From Ahaetulla prasina (Eukaryota > Chordata > Lepidosauria > Squamata > Colubridae): a stretch of DNA of 64,000 nt. The stretch spans positions 178,028,459 to 178,092,458 of the forward strand of contig NC_080539.1 in assembly GCF_028640845.1 (NCBI RefSeq). Reading direction: 5' to 3'. The notes under the pieces were generated by a model. The model had not been told where the DNA came from. It saw nothing but the letters and a program-made list of their open reading frames with translations, and did not search any database. This document shows, one piece after another, positions 1 to 12,300 of this stretch (its first letter is position 1; each line of letters begins with the position of its first letter). A program made the position numbers and the translations under genes.

Positions 1-364
1 TCCTTAAAGAAATGTTCCTTAATTTTTAGCAGATGGTCTCGTGAGTAGGAAATCCGTAGTGAGTCACAGAGAACAATTAGAAATAAAGAAACAATTAGAG
101 AGCATTTCACCGAGGCAGCCTTCGTCGGCGCCATCTTAGAATGTGCTACGACTTGAGATAGGGGAGCCATAAGAATTACTTTCATAGTCCGAAGGCTTGG
201 GAAATACCTGAAACCCATATTTGATACCATCTTATTAGAGTAGAAAGAAAACAAAATTCTGTTCTAAAGTTTTGAAATCATTCTATGCCAGATCAGAGTA
301 GTTCTGATAATGCTATGCTGTGATGATATATATTAATAAACTACATCAAATGTATTGGTTATAG
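1..364 (+). other. CCT4: CCT4 intron (5' part cut by window edge)
   Basis: No coding segment recognised. The stretch ends with an acceptor AG at 363-364 immediately before the first CCT4 exon in the window. Earlier CCT4 exons must lie before the window. Confidence 0.7.
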
Positions 365-461
365 AGATGCTCTAAGTGATCTGGCTCTACATTTCCTGAA
401 CAAAATGAAGATTATGGTGATCAAAGATATTGAAAGAGAAGACATTGAATTTATATGTAAG
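365..461 (+). CDS. CCT4: CCT4 exon ([10 protein letters not shown]...EFICK)
   Basis: Acceptor ATAG ends at 364 and donor GTGAGA starts at 462. The first base completes an Arg codon from the previous exon, and the exon ends in phase 0 after Lys. Confidence 0.93.
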
Positions 462-3400
462 GTGAGATAAATAGAGAGTTCTTGAAATGAATGAATTCTT
501 AAGTCATGGAATATAATAATCTTGACAGTATCATGAGTAATCATGAATCGAAATTGATTGTAACAGTGAATGAATCTGTTTTGACATTTGTAATGCTATA
601 ATAAAAAGCAGTCTATAAATAGCTACGTCTTTTCTAAAAAGGTTTAGAAAATAATCTTAACATCAGACAGAAGCTGTCATTAATTTAATGGGTCTTATTT
701 TCAGATAAATAGATTGAGGTTCAGTGATACAGTGTTTTCAGTATCAAATTACTCCTGTGCTTTGTAGAATTGTTCCCACTCTGCCCCCTCAGTTGTGCTC
801 TCACACAAACAGCCAGTTGAGGTTAAAATGCATATATTTTCCACATTGATGCATTTTCTTAGTTGCCTAGTTGTAAACAAACTGAATGAGCCAGAAACTA
901 CTTTTGGAGATGGATAATCAGCCCAGACACTGTAACTCTGAAGTCTCTGCCACTATAATGCTTCTTTGCACTATTTTGTTCACATTTATGATGCATTTGA
1001 TAGATTTGACTCACCACTGAGAACTTTAAAATAGTACACATGTGGCTATTATGGTACCTATGTACCGTAGGGTCCTGTATATGGCCAGCATTTGTGTTTC
1101 ATCAAGGACAAAGTGGCAGTGGTGGGTAGGTAAATGAATAAGTGGTTTTCTCACTCCCTCAGTCTTGCAGTTTGTCCCCGCTTTTAAAGGAATGAAATAG
1201 CTACTGTTTTGCATTCCTCTCAGCAAAAGTGTATGCTTATGGTTATTTGGGGATGGGGAAGCTATGTCTTCATGGAACTGTATGCAGTTTTTGTTCAGAC
1301 CTGGAAGTAGATTTGACATCTGATTGGGAAGTTTACCTGCTTTTTGATTTCCAATTGCTTGTGCACTATAGAACATTCTGAAAAATATTACATATCTAAC
1401 CTAAGGTGTGTTTGTGTATTGTTTATTTTTTTAAAAAGACTATTGGAACTAAGCCAGTTGCTCATATTGATCAGTTCACTGGTGACATGCTGGGATCTGC
1501 CGAACTTGCAGAAGAAGTTAATTTAAATGGATCTGGAAAGCTAGTTAAGGTAGGATAAATCTAGTCTACTTTGTTCTGAAGTTAAAGCAAATTTTTCAAA
1601 CTGGGTTTGAATGAATTCTGTAGGATAACAAGAAAAAAAAACACTCTCCTTGCTAAGAACTAAAGAAAAACTCTAGAAAAGGAAACTAAGACTATTGTTG
1701 TCATCAGTGCTTTCATAGTTTTAAAATCTGATCCCAAAACCAAATCTTCCCCCCAAAAGCAGTAAGTTTTCTTATCTGAATATTATAGTGAGCCTGTTTT
1801 GTATTTCAGATTACAGGCTGTGCTAGCCCTGGAAAAACAGTAACAATTGTGGTACGAGGGTCTAATAAACTGGTGATTGAAGAGGCTGAGCGTTCCATCC
1901 ATGATGCTTTGTGTGTTGTCCGTTGTTTGGTCAAGAAAAGGTACTGCGTCATCTTTTTGGACCAATAAAATGATCATACAAGTTAGTAAACTACACTTTA
2001 AGATGCATTTTAATTTTAATTTCAGAGCCCTAATTGCAGGTGGTGGAGCACCAGAAATAGAGTTGGCATTACGCTTGAATGAATATTCTCGTGTTTTAAG
2101 TGGCATGGAATCTTACTGTGTCCGTGGTTATGGAGAGGCTCTGGAAATTATTCCATCCACCCTGGCTGAAAATGCAGGCCTTAATCCGATATCCACTGTT
2201 ACAGAGTTGAGAAACAGACATGCACAAGGAGAGAAAACTGCTGGCATCAATGTCAGAAAGGTAATCTGCAAACTGTAATAAAACAAATGATGTACCACAC
2301 ATTTGACATTCGTAAAATTCTGCCTTTTTGGAGTTCACTATTACTGTTTTTCATGTTTATTGCATTATGCATAACTCAAGGGGACTGCTCATCTTGAAAT
2401 TACAATATAAATTGCAACAAATGCAGAGAAATGCACTGGGTTTGTAGTTACATTATATTGGTTTGGGTGACCCAGTTTAGAAATGTCAGTTAAACAAAAT
2501 CTTTTTTTGCTCTTCTTGTAGAATATTGGACATTTTAGCAAGTGGCAATATGATTGAAGTATTTTTCAAATTCCCATAATGAAAATTGTGACTGAATGTT
2601 TTTTTGTAGCATGCCTAACAAACGGGCAACTAAATAGCTGCATAATAGCAACTTAAATGCATGGCTTTTGTCCTAATGCGTCTTTCTAATACACATACAA
2701 TTTTTTCAGTTAGCATTTCAACAAAGAAAGCTATTTTTGCCCTTGACGCTGTGGAAGTCAGAGCGTTCTAGCTTGATCTGTAATGCAACTTGCACATTTC
2801 ATGTGTGAAAATAAAGTGCATGAAGGCAGAAGGATGGCAACATTTCAATATCACTCATGGACTTTATTCTGCTGTTTAACAATAGTTGCTATTCAGGCAG
2901 ATAGTACTCTGTATATTTGTGTGTGTGTTTCAAAATTTTTTAATTTTGTTGATAGGTACAGATGTTGAGAAAACATTACATACTGGATGAGTATCTTTTA
3001 GTTGTACACATTTGAGAAAGCTTTTAGAAATACATATGTTTAAGATGCTTGCTGATAATTGTTAGAACTTTGATACTGTGATTTTTGCATTGCAGGGTGG
3101 AATTTCAAATATCTTGGAAGAGCTGGTGGTCCAGCCTTTATTGGTGTCGATCAGTGCTCTCACCCTAGCTACAGAAACCGTTCGCAGCATTCTTAAGATT
3201 GATGATGTGGTAAGCTATTTAACGTTCTTTCAATTGCTCTAACGTCCTTTTTGTCTAATTTTTAACAATTTTAATTAAAATCAAAATTTTAGTTCTTACT
3301 ATAATATGTTGGGTGAGAATTATTTTGTAAATATAGTTATGGTTATCTGATGTGGACAATTAGGCATGTGCAGTAGTTTTTGAAAATTTAGAATACTATA

Positions 3401-3483
3401 TTATGGAGAATAAAGCTTGACAAATTATGCACTGATATTCCTATAATACTTTGTCTTTTTTTTCCCAGGTGAACACTCGATGA
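365..3483 (+). CDS. CCT4: CCT4, T-complex protein 1 subunit delta (C-terminal exons)
   Basis: CCT4 is one of the eight paralogous subunits of the cytosolic chaperonin TRiC/CCT, which folds actin, tubulin and other substrates in an ATP-driven chamber. Six exons (365-461, 1439-1549, 1810-1940, 2026-2260, 3096-3209, 3469-3483) join in phase and give the last 233 residues, roughly 43% of a protein usually near 540 residues; the N-terminal part is outside the window. Visible landmarks are [17 protein letters not shown], then [11 protein letters not shown], then [16 protein letters not shown], then the chaperonin-type [12 protein letters not shown], then [17 protein letters not shown], ending in VVNTR. 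The frame is open and strongly conserved, so the gene looks functional. FAM161A follows in the same direction about 2.8 kb downstream, as in human. Recognition rests on sequence I know well; I am very sure. Confidence 0.97.
1439..1549 (+). CDS. CCT4: CCT4 exon ([13 protein letters not shown]...)
   Basis: Thirty-seven whole codons lie between an AAAAAG acceptor and a GTAGGA donor. The product is apical/intermediate-domain sequence of the delta subunit. Confidence 0.93.
1810..1940 (+). CDS. CCT4: CCT4 exon ([17 protein letters not shown]...)
   Basis: The acceptor is ATTTCAG and the donor GTACTG. The exon is 131 bases and ends two bases into an Arg codon that the next exon completes. Confidence 0.94.
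2026..2260 (+). CDS. CCT4: CCT4 exon with [12 protein letters not shown] motif
   Basis: The acceptor is TTTCAG and the donor GTAATC. It encodes the equatorial-domain AGGGAPE segment common to group II chaperonins and the NAGLNP segment. Confidence 0.95.
2261..3095 (+). other. CCT4: CCT4 intron
   Basis: AT-rich intron with no recognised exon, repeat family or snoRNA box pair. Confidence 0.6.
3096..3209 (+). CDS. CCT4: CCT4 exon ([16 protein letters not shown]...)
   Basis: The acceptor is ATTGCAG and the donor GTAAGC. It encodes 38 codons, ending ...SILKIDDV. Confidence 0.95.
3469..3483 (+). CDS. CCT4: CCT4 terminal coding exon (VNTR stop)
   Basis: Only 15 coding bases follow a TTTTCCCAG acceptor: Val-Asn-Thr-Arg and TGA. 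Confidence 0.92.
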   Translation: MNTR

Positions 3484-3640
3484 AATGACTAAAGGAAGAG
3501 GCAGTACTCTTTAACTAGTACACTATCCTACGTTTGGAACTTGACTCCTTTATAGAGGCACTGCATTAGACACCTACTTAACTTGCAGTTGTGTTCATGT
3601 TCGGTCCATCTAAGTTAATAAAACCTTAATTTCAAAAGAC
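3484..3640 (+). promoter_or_regulatory. CCT4: CCT4 3' UTR and polyadenylation signal
   Basis: A canonical AATAAA at 3617-3622 lies 134 bases after the stop codon, which predicts a short 3' UTR ending near 3640. The exact cleavage site is inferred. Confidence 0.75.
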
Positions 3641-4348
3641 AGATTTTGTTTAAATTCTTCAATCATTAAGCTTACAGAGCTAAAAACTGCTTAAATTGGC
3701 AGGAATGTGGCCCTTTTAAAAACTGATATCAATATGTGCTTTTCAATTTAAATTGGCGAGGATTTCATCTTTCTCACCCATTCTTTAACATGCATTTCAG
3801 ACAACATTTTATTCTTTTAACTGTTAGTGTATTTTTTTTAATGCAAGAGAAATTTCCCAAAAACTTGCAAGCAGGGAGAATGGGTGCAAATTGCCATACA
3901 TGTGATGACATGAAACAAATATGACTTGTATTCTGACACCAGGACACAAGAAAATAATTTAATTAGTGTGATGTCATTGCCTGTGTATCATTTTGGTATC
4001 AGAATTTACTGTCCACATTGCTGCTTGTGGAAACGTGAGCTTCTCTGGCCTCTTAAGTGGTTTTACCAATTAAGTTCTTGAACAAAGCTGTTTAGGAGAT
4101 TATGTGCTGTTACATTGATTACTGAAGTGTTGGGCTGAAAACCTTGAGAGATATTAGCCTTCAGTAGGAACTCTTTGAGCGCATATAATTTAGTATGAAC
4201 AGTATTCTGCTTTCGGTTTATCCTTTGGATTGAATCAGGATAAGTACTATTGAGAAAATACGTTTTGTAGAATTTTAAAACAGAATTGAGTTCATAAATA
4301 AAGGGAACTTCCTAAAACAATTAAACATTTTATTACCTGATTTTTAAC
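3641..4348. other. CCT4-FAM161A spacer, nothing recognised
   Basis: AT-rich unique-looking DNA between the CCT4 polyadenylation signal and a LINE fragment. No exon or repeat family recognised. Confidence 0.5.
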
Positions 4349-5540
4349 AGCAACCTATACTACCAAGCATGTGTGATAACATGGCTAAAAGAATGGATAA
4401 TCCTCAGGCACAAGATACTGTTATATTTAGAAGGATTTGATTTACAACTGGGATGGCACGCCTTTTTATGGTATGAGAAGAATAAAATTCACCGATACGT
4501 TCAAAATCACTACATAAGAAGCTTACTATTTGTATGGGAAAAAATAAAACTTAAGATATATTTGAAAATCCCAGAACGGCTCTCAACAATGGAAGCCTAT
4601 ACCCAAATCTGGCGAAATTTGAAAAAATTGTGACATACATCTTGGACACTGAAGGGAAATTAAAATCTAAGCAAGAGCTTGAAGACCATCTTGGTGGCCT
4701 CAATTGCAAATGCAATCTAGATATGAAAAAGATATGAAAAAGTATGGCTTCTCTAAATGACAAACACCCTTTGATCTGATACTGTTGAACTCTGATGAAA
4801 AACTAAATCTATAATTTTTTTACAAAACTGGAAAATAGAGGACAAACAAGTAAAAGACATAATGGTACAGTGGGGAAAAAACCTGGCTATAACAGAACTA
4901 GGGAAATGGCAAAACTTATGGGAAAGGAACTATAAATTAATGGCAACTACTTATAAAGAAAATTTATATAAAATGTATTATAGATAGCATTTACCACCTG
5001 CTAGGTTAGCTAAAATGTTTAAAAATATGTCTAGCAAATGCTGGAAATGTAGGTAAATTAAAAAATGGAGACATTTTATCATATGTGGTGGACTTGGGTA
5101 AAAGCAAAAAAATTTCAGGCAAAAATACATAGATGCATAGAAAAGATGATAGGAAAACAGGTTTTAAACCTGAACTGTTTTTATTAGGCATAATACCAGA
5201 AAAAATTGATAAGCAAAGTATATATTTGATATTGCATGTTTTAATAGCAATTATATTCACACAATATTGGAAAAATGAAGAAATGCCACAAGATGAAGAG
5301 ATAATTAGGAAGATACTACATAGTGCAGAAATGGATAGACTTACATTGAAAATTATACAGAAAGAAGACAATATTATCAAACGTAACTTATTTTACCAGT
5401 GGTTTGAAAGGGGGTGGAGAGTGTAGTCTGTTGAGCAAGTTTGGTATCCAGACAGCATGATGTTTATTGGGCACTGATAAGTGTAAATGGAAAATTAATG
5501 AAATTTATAAAATAAAAATAAACCGCTTTTATATACTACA
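4349..5540 (+). mobile_element. Decayed L1 LINE, ORF2 C-terminal part
   Basis: Broken reading frames on the plus strand give L1 ORF2 C-terminal sequence: a stretch like LYYQA..ITWLKEW, then GFDLQLGWHAFLWYEKNK, and later FKPELFLLGIIPEKIDK and the tail region DEEIIRKILHSAEM. The same blocks occur in the L1 at 47815-52790, which confirms the identity. Numerous stops and frameshifts make it a 5'-truncated, dead copy. AT-rich 3' sequence with AATAAA runs to about 5540. Confidence 0.85.
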
Positions 5541-6060
5541 GCTCCTTTTTATAAAATGGGAATACAGTATGGGGTGATTTTAATTTTTACATTAAAAATA
5601 TGGTCCAGAATAAATAAATTAAAAAATATTAATCTATCTTTTTGGTTTAGATCCTATTTTGGCAAAAGGCACACCAGGCTAACAACCTTGCCTTGATTTA
5701 GAGATAACCTCTCTAGTATATAATGTGAAAATGACGCTTGATTACATTTCTAATGATTCTAAAAATTAACTTCAGTGATCCTACACAATAGCCAATTTTT
5801 AAAAAGTCATCTTTTGATGTGAACTGATAACTTGGTGCCATTAAAATACTGCTTAGTTACGGTTCTAGATTTTCCCATTGCCTTCAGAAATTCTTCCCCA
5901 GATGCCTCTAACGTGGGAAAAGACGGGAGAGGTTTCAGAACAACAGATGAAGAATTCCAGGAAACATTGCACAGGGGAGGCGCGTCTTTGTACACCAGCA
6001 GGAGGCTAATGTCCTCTTCGAGATGCCGTAGCGCAGTAGTAGGGAGCAAGGGCCCTTTCA
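5541..6060. other. Spacer upstream of FAM161A
   Basis: No gene recognised. Base composition shifts from AT-rich to GC-richer from about 5880 towards the FAM161A promoter. Open frames here (94 and 84 codons on opposite strands) overlap each other and have no recognisable content. Confidence 0.45.
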
Positions 6061-6070
6061 TGACCTGTGG

Positions 6071-6089
6071 ACTTCAACTCCCAGAATTC
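6071..6089 (+). promoter_or_regulatory. ZNF143/THAP11-like promoter motif
   Basis: ACTTCAACTCCCAGAATTC resembles the ACTACAACTCCCAGAATGC motif of many vertebrate promoters. The same core in reverse (GGGAGTTGAAGTCC) occurs inside the small repeat at 6758-6843, so it may instead be repeat-derived. Activity is not shown. Confidence 0.4.
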
Positions 6090-6167
6090 CTGAGCCAGCA
6101 TGTGCATAAGTCATAAAAGGGCCATCGTTCCCCACCTCTGCCGTAGCGTCTCAAGACTCTAAGCCAA

Positions 6168-6181
6168 GTAACCGTAGCAAC
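6168..6181 (+). promoter_or_regulatory. FAM161A: RFX X-box-like site in FAM161A promoter
   Basis: GTAACCGTAGCAAC matches the X-box layout GTNRCC-N-T-RGYAAC bound by RFX factors, which drive ciliary genes. It ends 75 bases before the FAM161A start codon. FAM161A is a ciliary gene, so position and family agree; binding is inference. Confidence 0.65.
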
Positions 6182-6256
6182 CAAACACGCAGGGAAGGGG
6201 CTTGGTAAGCAGGCTAGCAGGAGGCTGGCTGTGGCCTCCCGTCCTTTGAGAAGCCC

Positions 6257-6391
6257 ATGGACGCGTCTCACCGAGCTGCTTTGCTCACCGCCTCCTGCCT
6301 GCATACGCCCGTGAACCCGCGCACCAAGGCGCCGGCGGCGCTTTATGAACGGGTATCAGAAAGAGCCTCGCTTGAAGATGGCGTGGGGCAG
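6257..6391 (+). CDS. FAM161A: FAM161A exon 1
   Basis: ATG at 6257; 45 whole codons; donor GTAGGT. An alanine- and arginine-rich N terminus with TPVNPRTKAP marks the family. The surrounding 6100-6560 is CpG-richer than the rest of the locus. Confidence 0.9.
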
Positions 6392-9300
6392 GTAGGTGGC
6401 TCCTTCTAGTTGCTGCTCCTGCTGCTGCTCCCTGGTGGCTGGAGCGTGCAACTGAGAGACAGGATTTCTGCAGAAATGGCTTCGCGAGGGGTTCAAATGC
6501 TCCCCGCCCCACAACCGGCGCCTTGGCTCCTTCGGGTCATTCCCCCACCCGGATAGAAAATAGCGTCAGCCATCAAGTGACAATAGCTTAATTATGACGA
6601 TTAGGTGCCATCAAGTCGCTTCTAGCGACCACATAGGTTTTCTCCTGAACTGCCCCTAACGCAATTCCAACGTTGCAAGTACAGTGCTACTATAATTGAA
6701 TGCCTCCACCTTGGTGCTCGTCGTCCTCTCTAACTATAGCATACCCTTACTTTAAAGCAGGGGTCTCCAACCTTGGTCCCTTTTGAGGGACTCTGGGAGT
6801 TGAAGTCCACAAGTCTTAAAGGAACCAAGGTTGGAGACCCCTGCTTTAAAGAACCTCGCCCAATCCTAATTTTACTCCACATTCAGTTTTAATTGAATCC
6901 CGTGTAGGATTCTTATCCATTTGGATGAGAATGATTCTAGCCTTACCCAGCCAAAACTTCTTAGAAAGAAAATATTTCTTTCGTCTTTTCCTCACTTCCA
7001 AGATCCCTGAATTTTTTTCTTTGCCATCTGAATTTTCGTCATGGAAATGCATTTGCATCACTTGCAGTGGTTAACAGCACTGAACACAATTTTGTAGACT
7101 TGACAGATTTAGGTGATTATGTTACTGTTATATTAAACTCCTTTTAATTTTTAAAAAAATCCTCATTAGAGGCCTGATCCAAAATTTGCCTGCATTTGTC
7201 TTGGTATAGGGAAGAGCTTCAGGTTTCAGATCTTTATATATAAGATACTCTGAATTAACTTGTAGGAAATTTTGAATCATTTGCCATCCAGAATTATCTA
7301 TTGATTTTAGGCTTTGTCAAGTTAGTAATTTGGGTTAATCGGCACCAGGACCCTTTACTCTGCCAATCCAAGCAAATAGAGAAGTTTTACATGTTTCTTA
7401 ACTGCCTTTAGAACACCAAACTTATTAAATTGCCAGTAATTAATAAATACATTTTTTTCAAAGAGAAGTAAAACAAACATGACCATCTTTTATTTTAGGA
7501 ATCCTTAAGTCCAGGGAGAGAATACGGTTCCATCATGTGTGCCGATTGTAAAGATTGGCTAGATCTCTCAAACATGTACCTCTCAAATCAGGAATATTAT
7601 TTAAAGCTGGAAGAACTTAAGAATGCTCACCTGGAAACCATGGCAAAATTGGAAGAAATGTATCAGAATAAGCTGTTTCTAAAAGATGTTCAACCTTTAA
7701 CTAACACAGATGTGACTTATTGTAAGACTTCCAGGTAATTTTTACAATAATCTAAACCTATGAATTATCTTTTGTCTCAAAATGATTATTGTATATATTA
7801 AATATATTGATCATTCCAACAAAATATTATTAAATATGTTAAATACATAAAAGGAATATAAAAACGTCTGATGGAAAACAAAACCAAAAAGAATCCTTAG
7901 CTCTTGCAGACAGTGATCTTAGCCTGAGCTATATCCAGGTACAGAAAAAACAAACAGAAAAAAGATTGAAAGTATTTGTTTCTTGTTTTTTTTAAAAATT
8001 AGTAGGTCCTTATTTTTTCTAAATTTTCTAAATATTTTGCTTTTAATAACTAGTGTTTGCTTTAAAGTGTCATTAATTGTGAAACATACAGTTGTGAAAA
8101 CTATACAGCCAGAATTACACTCTTGCAATTTACAGTGAGATGGATCCTTGATTTAGGACAGGGTATCAAACTCGCATCATCATGACAGCATCACATGATG
8201 TATTACGACTTTCCCCCCCTTTGCTAAACCTGGTGTGGGTGCAGCCAGTGCGTGACGCATCTGAACCGTGGGCCGCGAGTTTGACAGCCCTGATTTAGGA
8301 AATAGATTAAGAGGCAACAATTTCTTCTCATACTGTTCTATAACTTTTCAGAAAGCTTGTCCAGCAGGAAATTTACTTCTCGAATCAGGAATATTATTTA
8401 ATATTCTGGATGAATTTAAAATTCTCACCTGAAAACCATAGCAAAACTGGAAAATATGTGTCAGGATTTCAGAGTTTCTAAAAGACAGTTAACCTTTAAT
8501 GATCTCTGTGATTTGGTTAGGTAAGCAAGAGTAAAATGAATCATTGAGAGAGAATTATTTATGTTTCTCAGGCTTTATAGGTTAGTAAAGGTTTAACAAC
8601 ACTGATTGCTTGACCAATTCTAAAGAAAAACAGAGGTCATCAGATTGCTTATATTTTCTCCCCCATTTTTGTTTTGAAATGTGATTAAACATAATGTTGG
8701 CTGTGACTTTGATTGGTATTAAAATTAATATAAAATATGAAAACCTAACTAAAAAGTGGCTCTTCATATATATTATTCATATATTCATATATTCATATAT
8801 ATTATATTATTATATCATATATATTATTAATCTTTTCATCGTTTTCATCACCAATCACTTTCCACTTATGACTGTATGACTGTAACTTTTTGTTGCTATC
8901 ATTAAGAGTTATACCTTTGATGTATTTTTTTTTCTTTCCTTTGTCTTTTATGTACACTGAGAGCATATGCACCAAAACAAATTCCTTGTGTGTCCAATCA
9001 CACTTGGCCAATAAAATTCTATTCTATTCTATATATATATATATATATATGAAAAAAGTATAAAAGTAATTGTAACGCCAATTAAGTATTCTCTTAGCAT
9101 TGTTTTTGATTTATTATACATATTAGCAACAATGAAGTGTAAATATTAAGAGAGTAAGAGGTGTCCAGAAAGATCAGATTAAAGGCTCATCACGATCAGC
9201 ATCCCATATTTTACAGTGGCCAATCAAAATCTATTAAAAAATATCTAAAAATAGATGTCATGACTGATTATATGAATGTTTATTAGTTTTCATTTTGGCA

Positions 9301-12300
9301 GTTTCTGCTCTTTCGTTAAAAGTCCAAAACAATCCAAACATTCCTTAAAGGGGTTGTATTACTGTAACTTCTTTTTATTTTGTTTGTGATTTTCACATTT
9401 CCAGGTTTACATTTTATCAGTTGGATTAATGAATTTTATTGGAACTATAATTGTTAACTATAGCCTGATAGTGTGCATATTTGTACTTCAAGAAAAATAC
9501 AGAGAAAGGAGTACGTGATTCAGAAACCAATTTAACATTATTTAGAATTGGTATTCTTTTAATCTAAAGTTTAATATATTCATAAACAAATAATTGTTTT
9601 ATACATTTTCTTTTATTCAATTTGGCAAGAGGTTCCACAACTATAACTAAATCAGGTAATTTGTGTCATTTCTAGACAACTAAGCATTCATTACATTTTT
9701 GTTATGTTTAGATCAGCATGGGACACTAAACCATTTCAACTTCAGAACATGCATAGATCATTTTCTGCATCTGATCTGAACAGTTCGTTCCATTCATTAA
9801 ATTTCTCTGATGTGACTGATGAACAACTAGAGCTAGAAACAAGTGACAGTGATGTTGGATCACTAACCCTGGACAAGACTGAAAATGCATGGGATGGCTG
9901 TTTTTTGGAGGATTATTCACTCTGCCCTAAAACTATTTTACCCAAATTAAATGTTTTGAAGCTAAGCAAGAAAAAGAAAAAATGGTTCCCAAAGATCACA
10001 GTACCAGAACCTTTCCAGATGACTATTAGAGAAACTAAGAGGAAGCAACAGAACATCAAATCCAAGTCACTCATGGAGCTGGAAAATAACTTGCTGAAGA
10101 AACAATTAGAGGAGGAGGCAGAATGTCAAAAACAATTTCGAGCCAATCCGGTACCCGCACATGTTTTTGTCCCCCTTTATCATGAAATAATGCAGGAAAA
10201 TGAAGAACGTAGAAAGTCTTTTAGAGAAAGGAGGGGAAATTTTCTTCTAGCTACACAAAAGCCATTTCAGTTTATTGAAAGAGAAGCACAAAAGAAAGAA
10301 CTGAGAAAAATGCAGTTTTCCTCACCACAAAAAAAAGCAAAAATGTTTAAAGCTAAACCAGTTCCTAAATTTGTTTCCAGTTCAGAAATGAGGGAGAAAA
10401 TAAAGGAAGAAGAACTCTATAGAGACATTAGAATTCAACTTAGGTCTGAAGAGCTCCTACGTAATTCATTACTTCCCAATAGCAGATTAGGAAATAAAGG
10501 CACCGTTAGGCCTAGGCAGCAAAACTGCTTTGAACAAAGTGAAGAATCAATATGTAAGTCAAAGACCAAAGTTAAAGTCCCTGATTTTGAAACATTACAT
10601 AAAAAATTCCAGAAGCAGCTTCAAACACATAAGAATGTGAAAAATGTCACAATCAGTGAGCCTTTCAAACTCCATACACCAACTATTTCATCTAATAAAG
10701 AGAAAATTCTTGAGGATATTGACATGGATGAAGCAACATTAAAAGAAACACGCTGGCCTTATGTCTCTATAAGATGTCCCCCTCGAACTTTGAATGCAGG
10801 TTCAAATCCTTCAGGCTGTATGCTGTCTCCATCTCCAAGAATTACAGCATCTACAAGAAAACGGCTAGAAGCCATAAGGTAAGCCTTTAGTGTGCTGTGT
10901 ATTTAATCCCAAATTCTTTGTGGTAAGTAAAACATGCAGATGTTGAAAATATAAATACCTGTTTTAGAGAAGTATGGAAAAATGTTTCCGTGTCATGGAT
11001 GCTCCAACCTGCCATTGTGACTGTTTCTGAGTGTGAAACAAATCCCATGTGAGAGTTTTTAAAGAAAGAATGCACTATTTTTTCTTAGTGTTTGAGGGTT
11101 CCACTTGTGTTATTCTGCTGTTGTTCTTGGAGTTGAAAAAGGCATGTGGCTTTTGTTGTGAAACCATCTTGGTCTGCATTGACTGATGCTTCAAACTCCT
11201 AGCCTCTCATCCTAGTCTTATCAGCTCCTAGTCTATATGTCAGCCAGACTGCAAACATTTTGAATATAATATCTTTATCTACATGTACATCTACGTTTAC
11301 ATTTACATCATCTACATCGATATCTATACTTATATATCTGTGTATCTGTATCTATCTTTATCTCTTATCTCTATGTCTATCTCCTGTACATGTTTTATCT
11401 CAAGCATGAGTGACTACTTATCAGCATTAGGCCATAGAAATCCTCTCAACTCTGATTCTCTTTTAAAAGGAAAAGTTTTTGTTTAAATCCAAGCCCTGGA
11501 AAGCTGCAGACTGAGATAAGGAAAAGGAGCCTACAAACCATTGCAAATCTATAAGAAACTGGGGGAATTCAAGGAAGCAAAGTGGGTCCAGTTCTTCAGA
11601 CTGTTTGTTTTTAATGAATAGATGGAGGCGGGGAGAGAAGAGGAGAGGAGATAAAAGGAAGGGGTTTTGGCGGGAAAAAGAGAGGAATGAGAGGGACAGA
11701 AGGCAATAGGGAGGAGAGGCTTCTGTGAGGCAAGCCTGAGGGAGAGAAGAATTGGAGTGAAAGGGAGGCAAGCAGAGGAACCAACAAAGGCGCAGAGGCT
11801 GTGGAAGGAGAACCAGTGGGCAGTGCAAGAGAGAGAGGAGAGAGAGAGAGGAAGAAGGGCCAACCAGCCATCCCATCACATGACCCACCTGCTGGGAGAG
11901 ACTGACCACCACCCCATCACGTGACCCTCAGCCCCTTTATACCCAGACTTAGACATAATGCACTCCTGAACTAATACAATATGTAGTCTTACATGCAATT
12001 GACCCTTTGAGGGCAACAGCAATGCTGATGTGGCTGTCAATGAAATAGAGTTTGAGATCTCTGTCGTAGACCAAATTTGATGGGTTGAAAGATTTGCCAA
12101 TCACAACAAAACTCATTTGGCAACAGATTCAGGTTCATGTACCAAATACTACAAGATGACTTGTGGAGGTTTGGAATATAAATAAATAAATAAATAAATA
12201 AATAAATATCTTGATCCATGCAGGTATTTTGAGAAAGAGGGCCACAAAAGTTGTTATGCATTAGCTAGACTTAAGTTTATTTTCTTATTCAGGAAATCGG

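Noticed and set aside
11463..11912. A 149-codon minus-strand open frame rich in Leu, Ser and Pro
   Set aside because: It is the complement of a purine-rich tract in FAM161A intron 3; two overlapping frames have the same bias.
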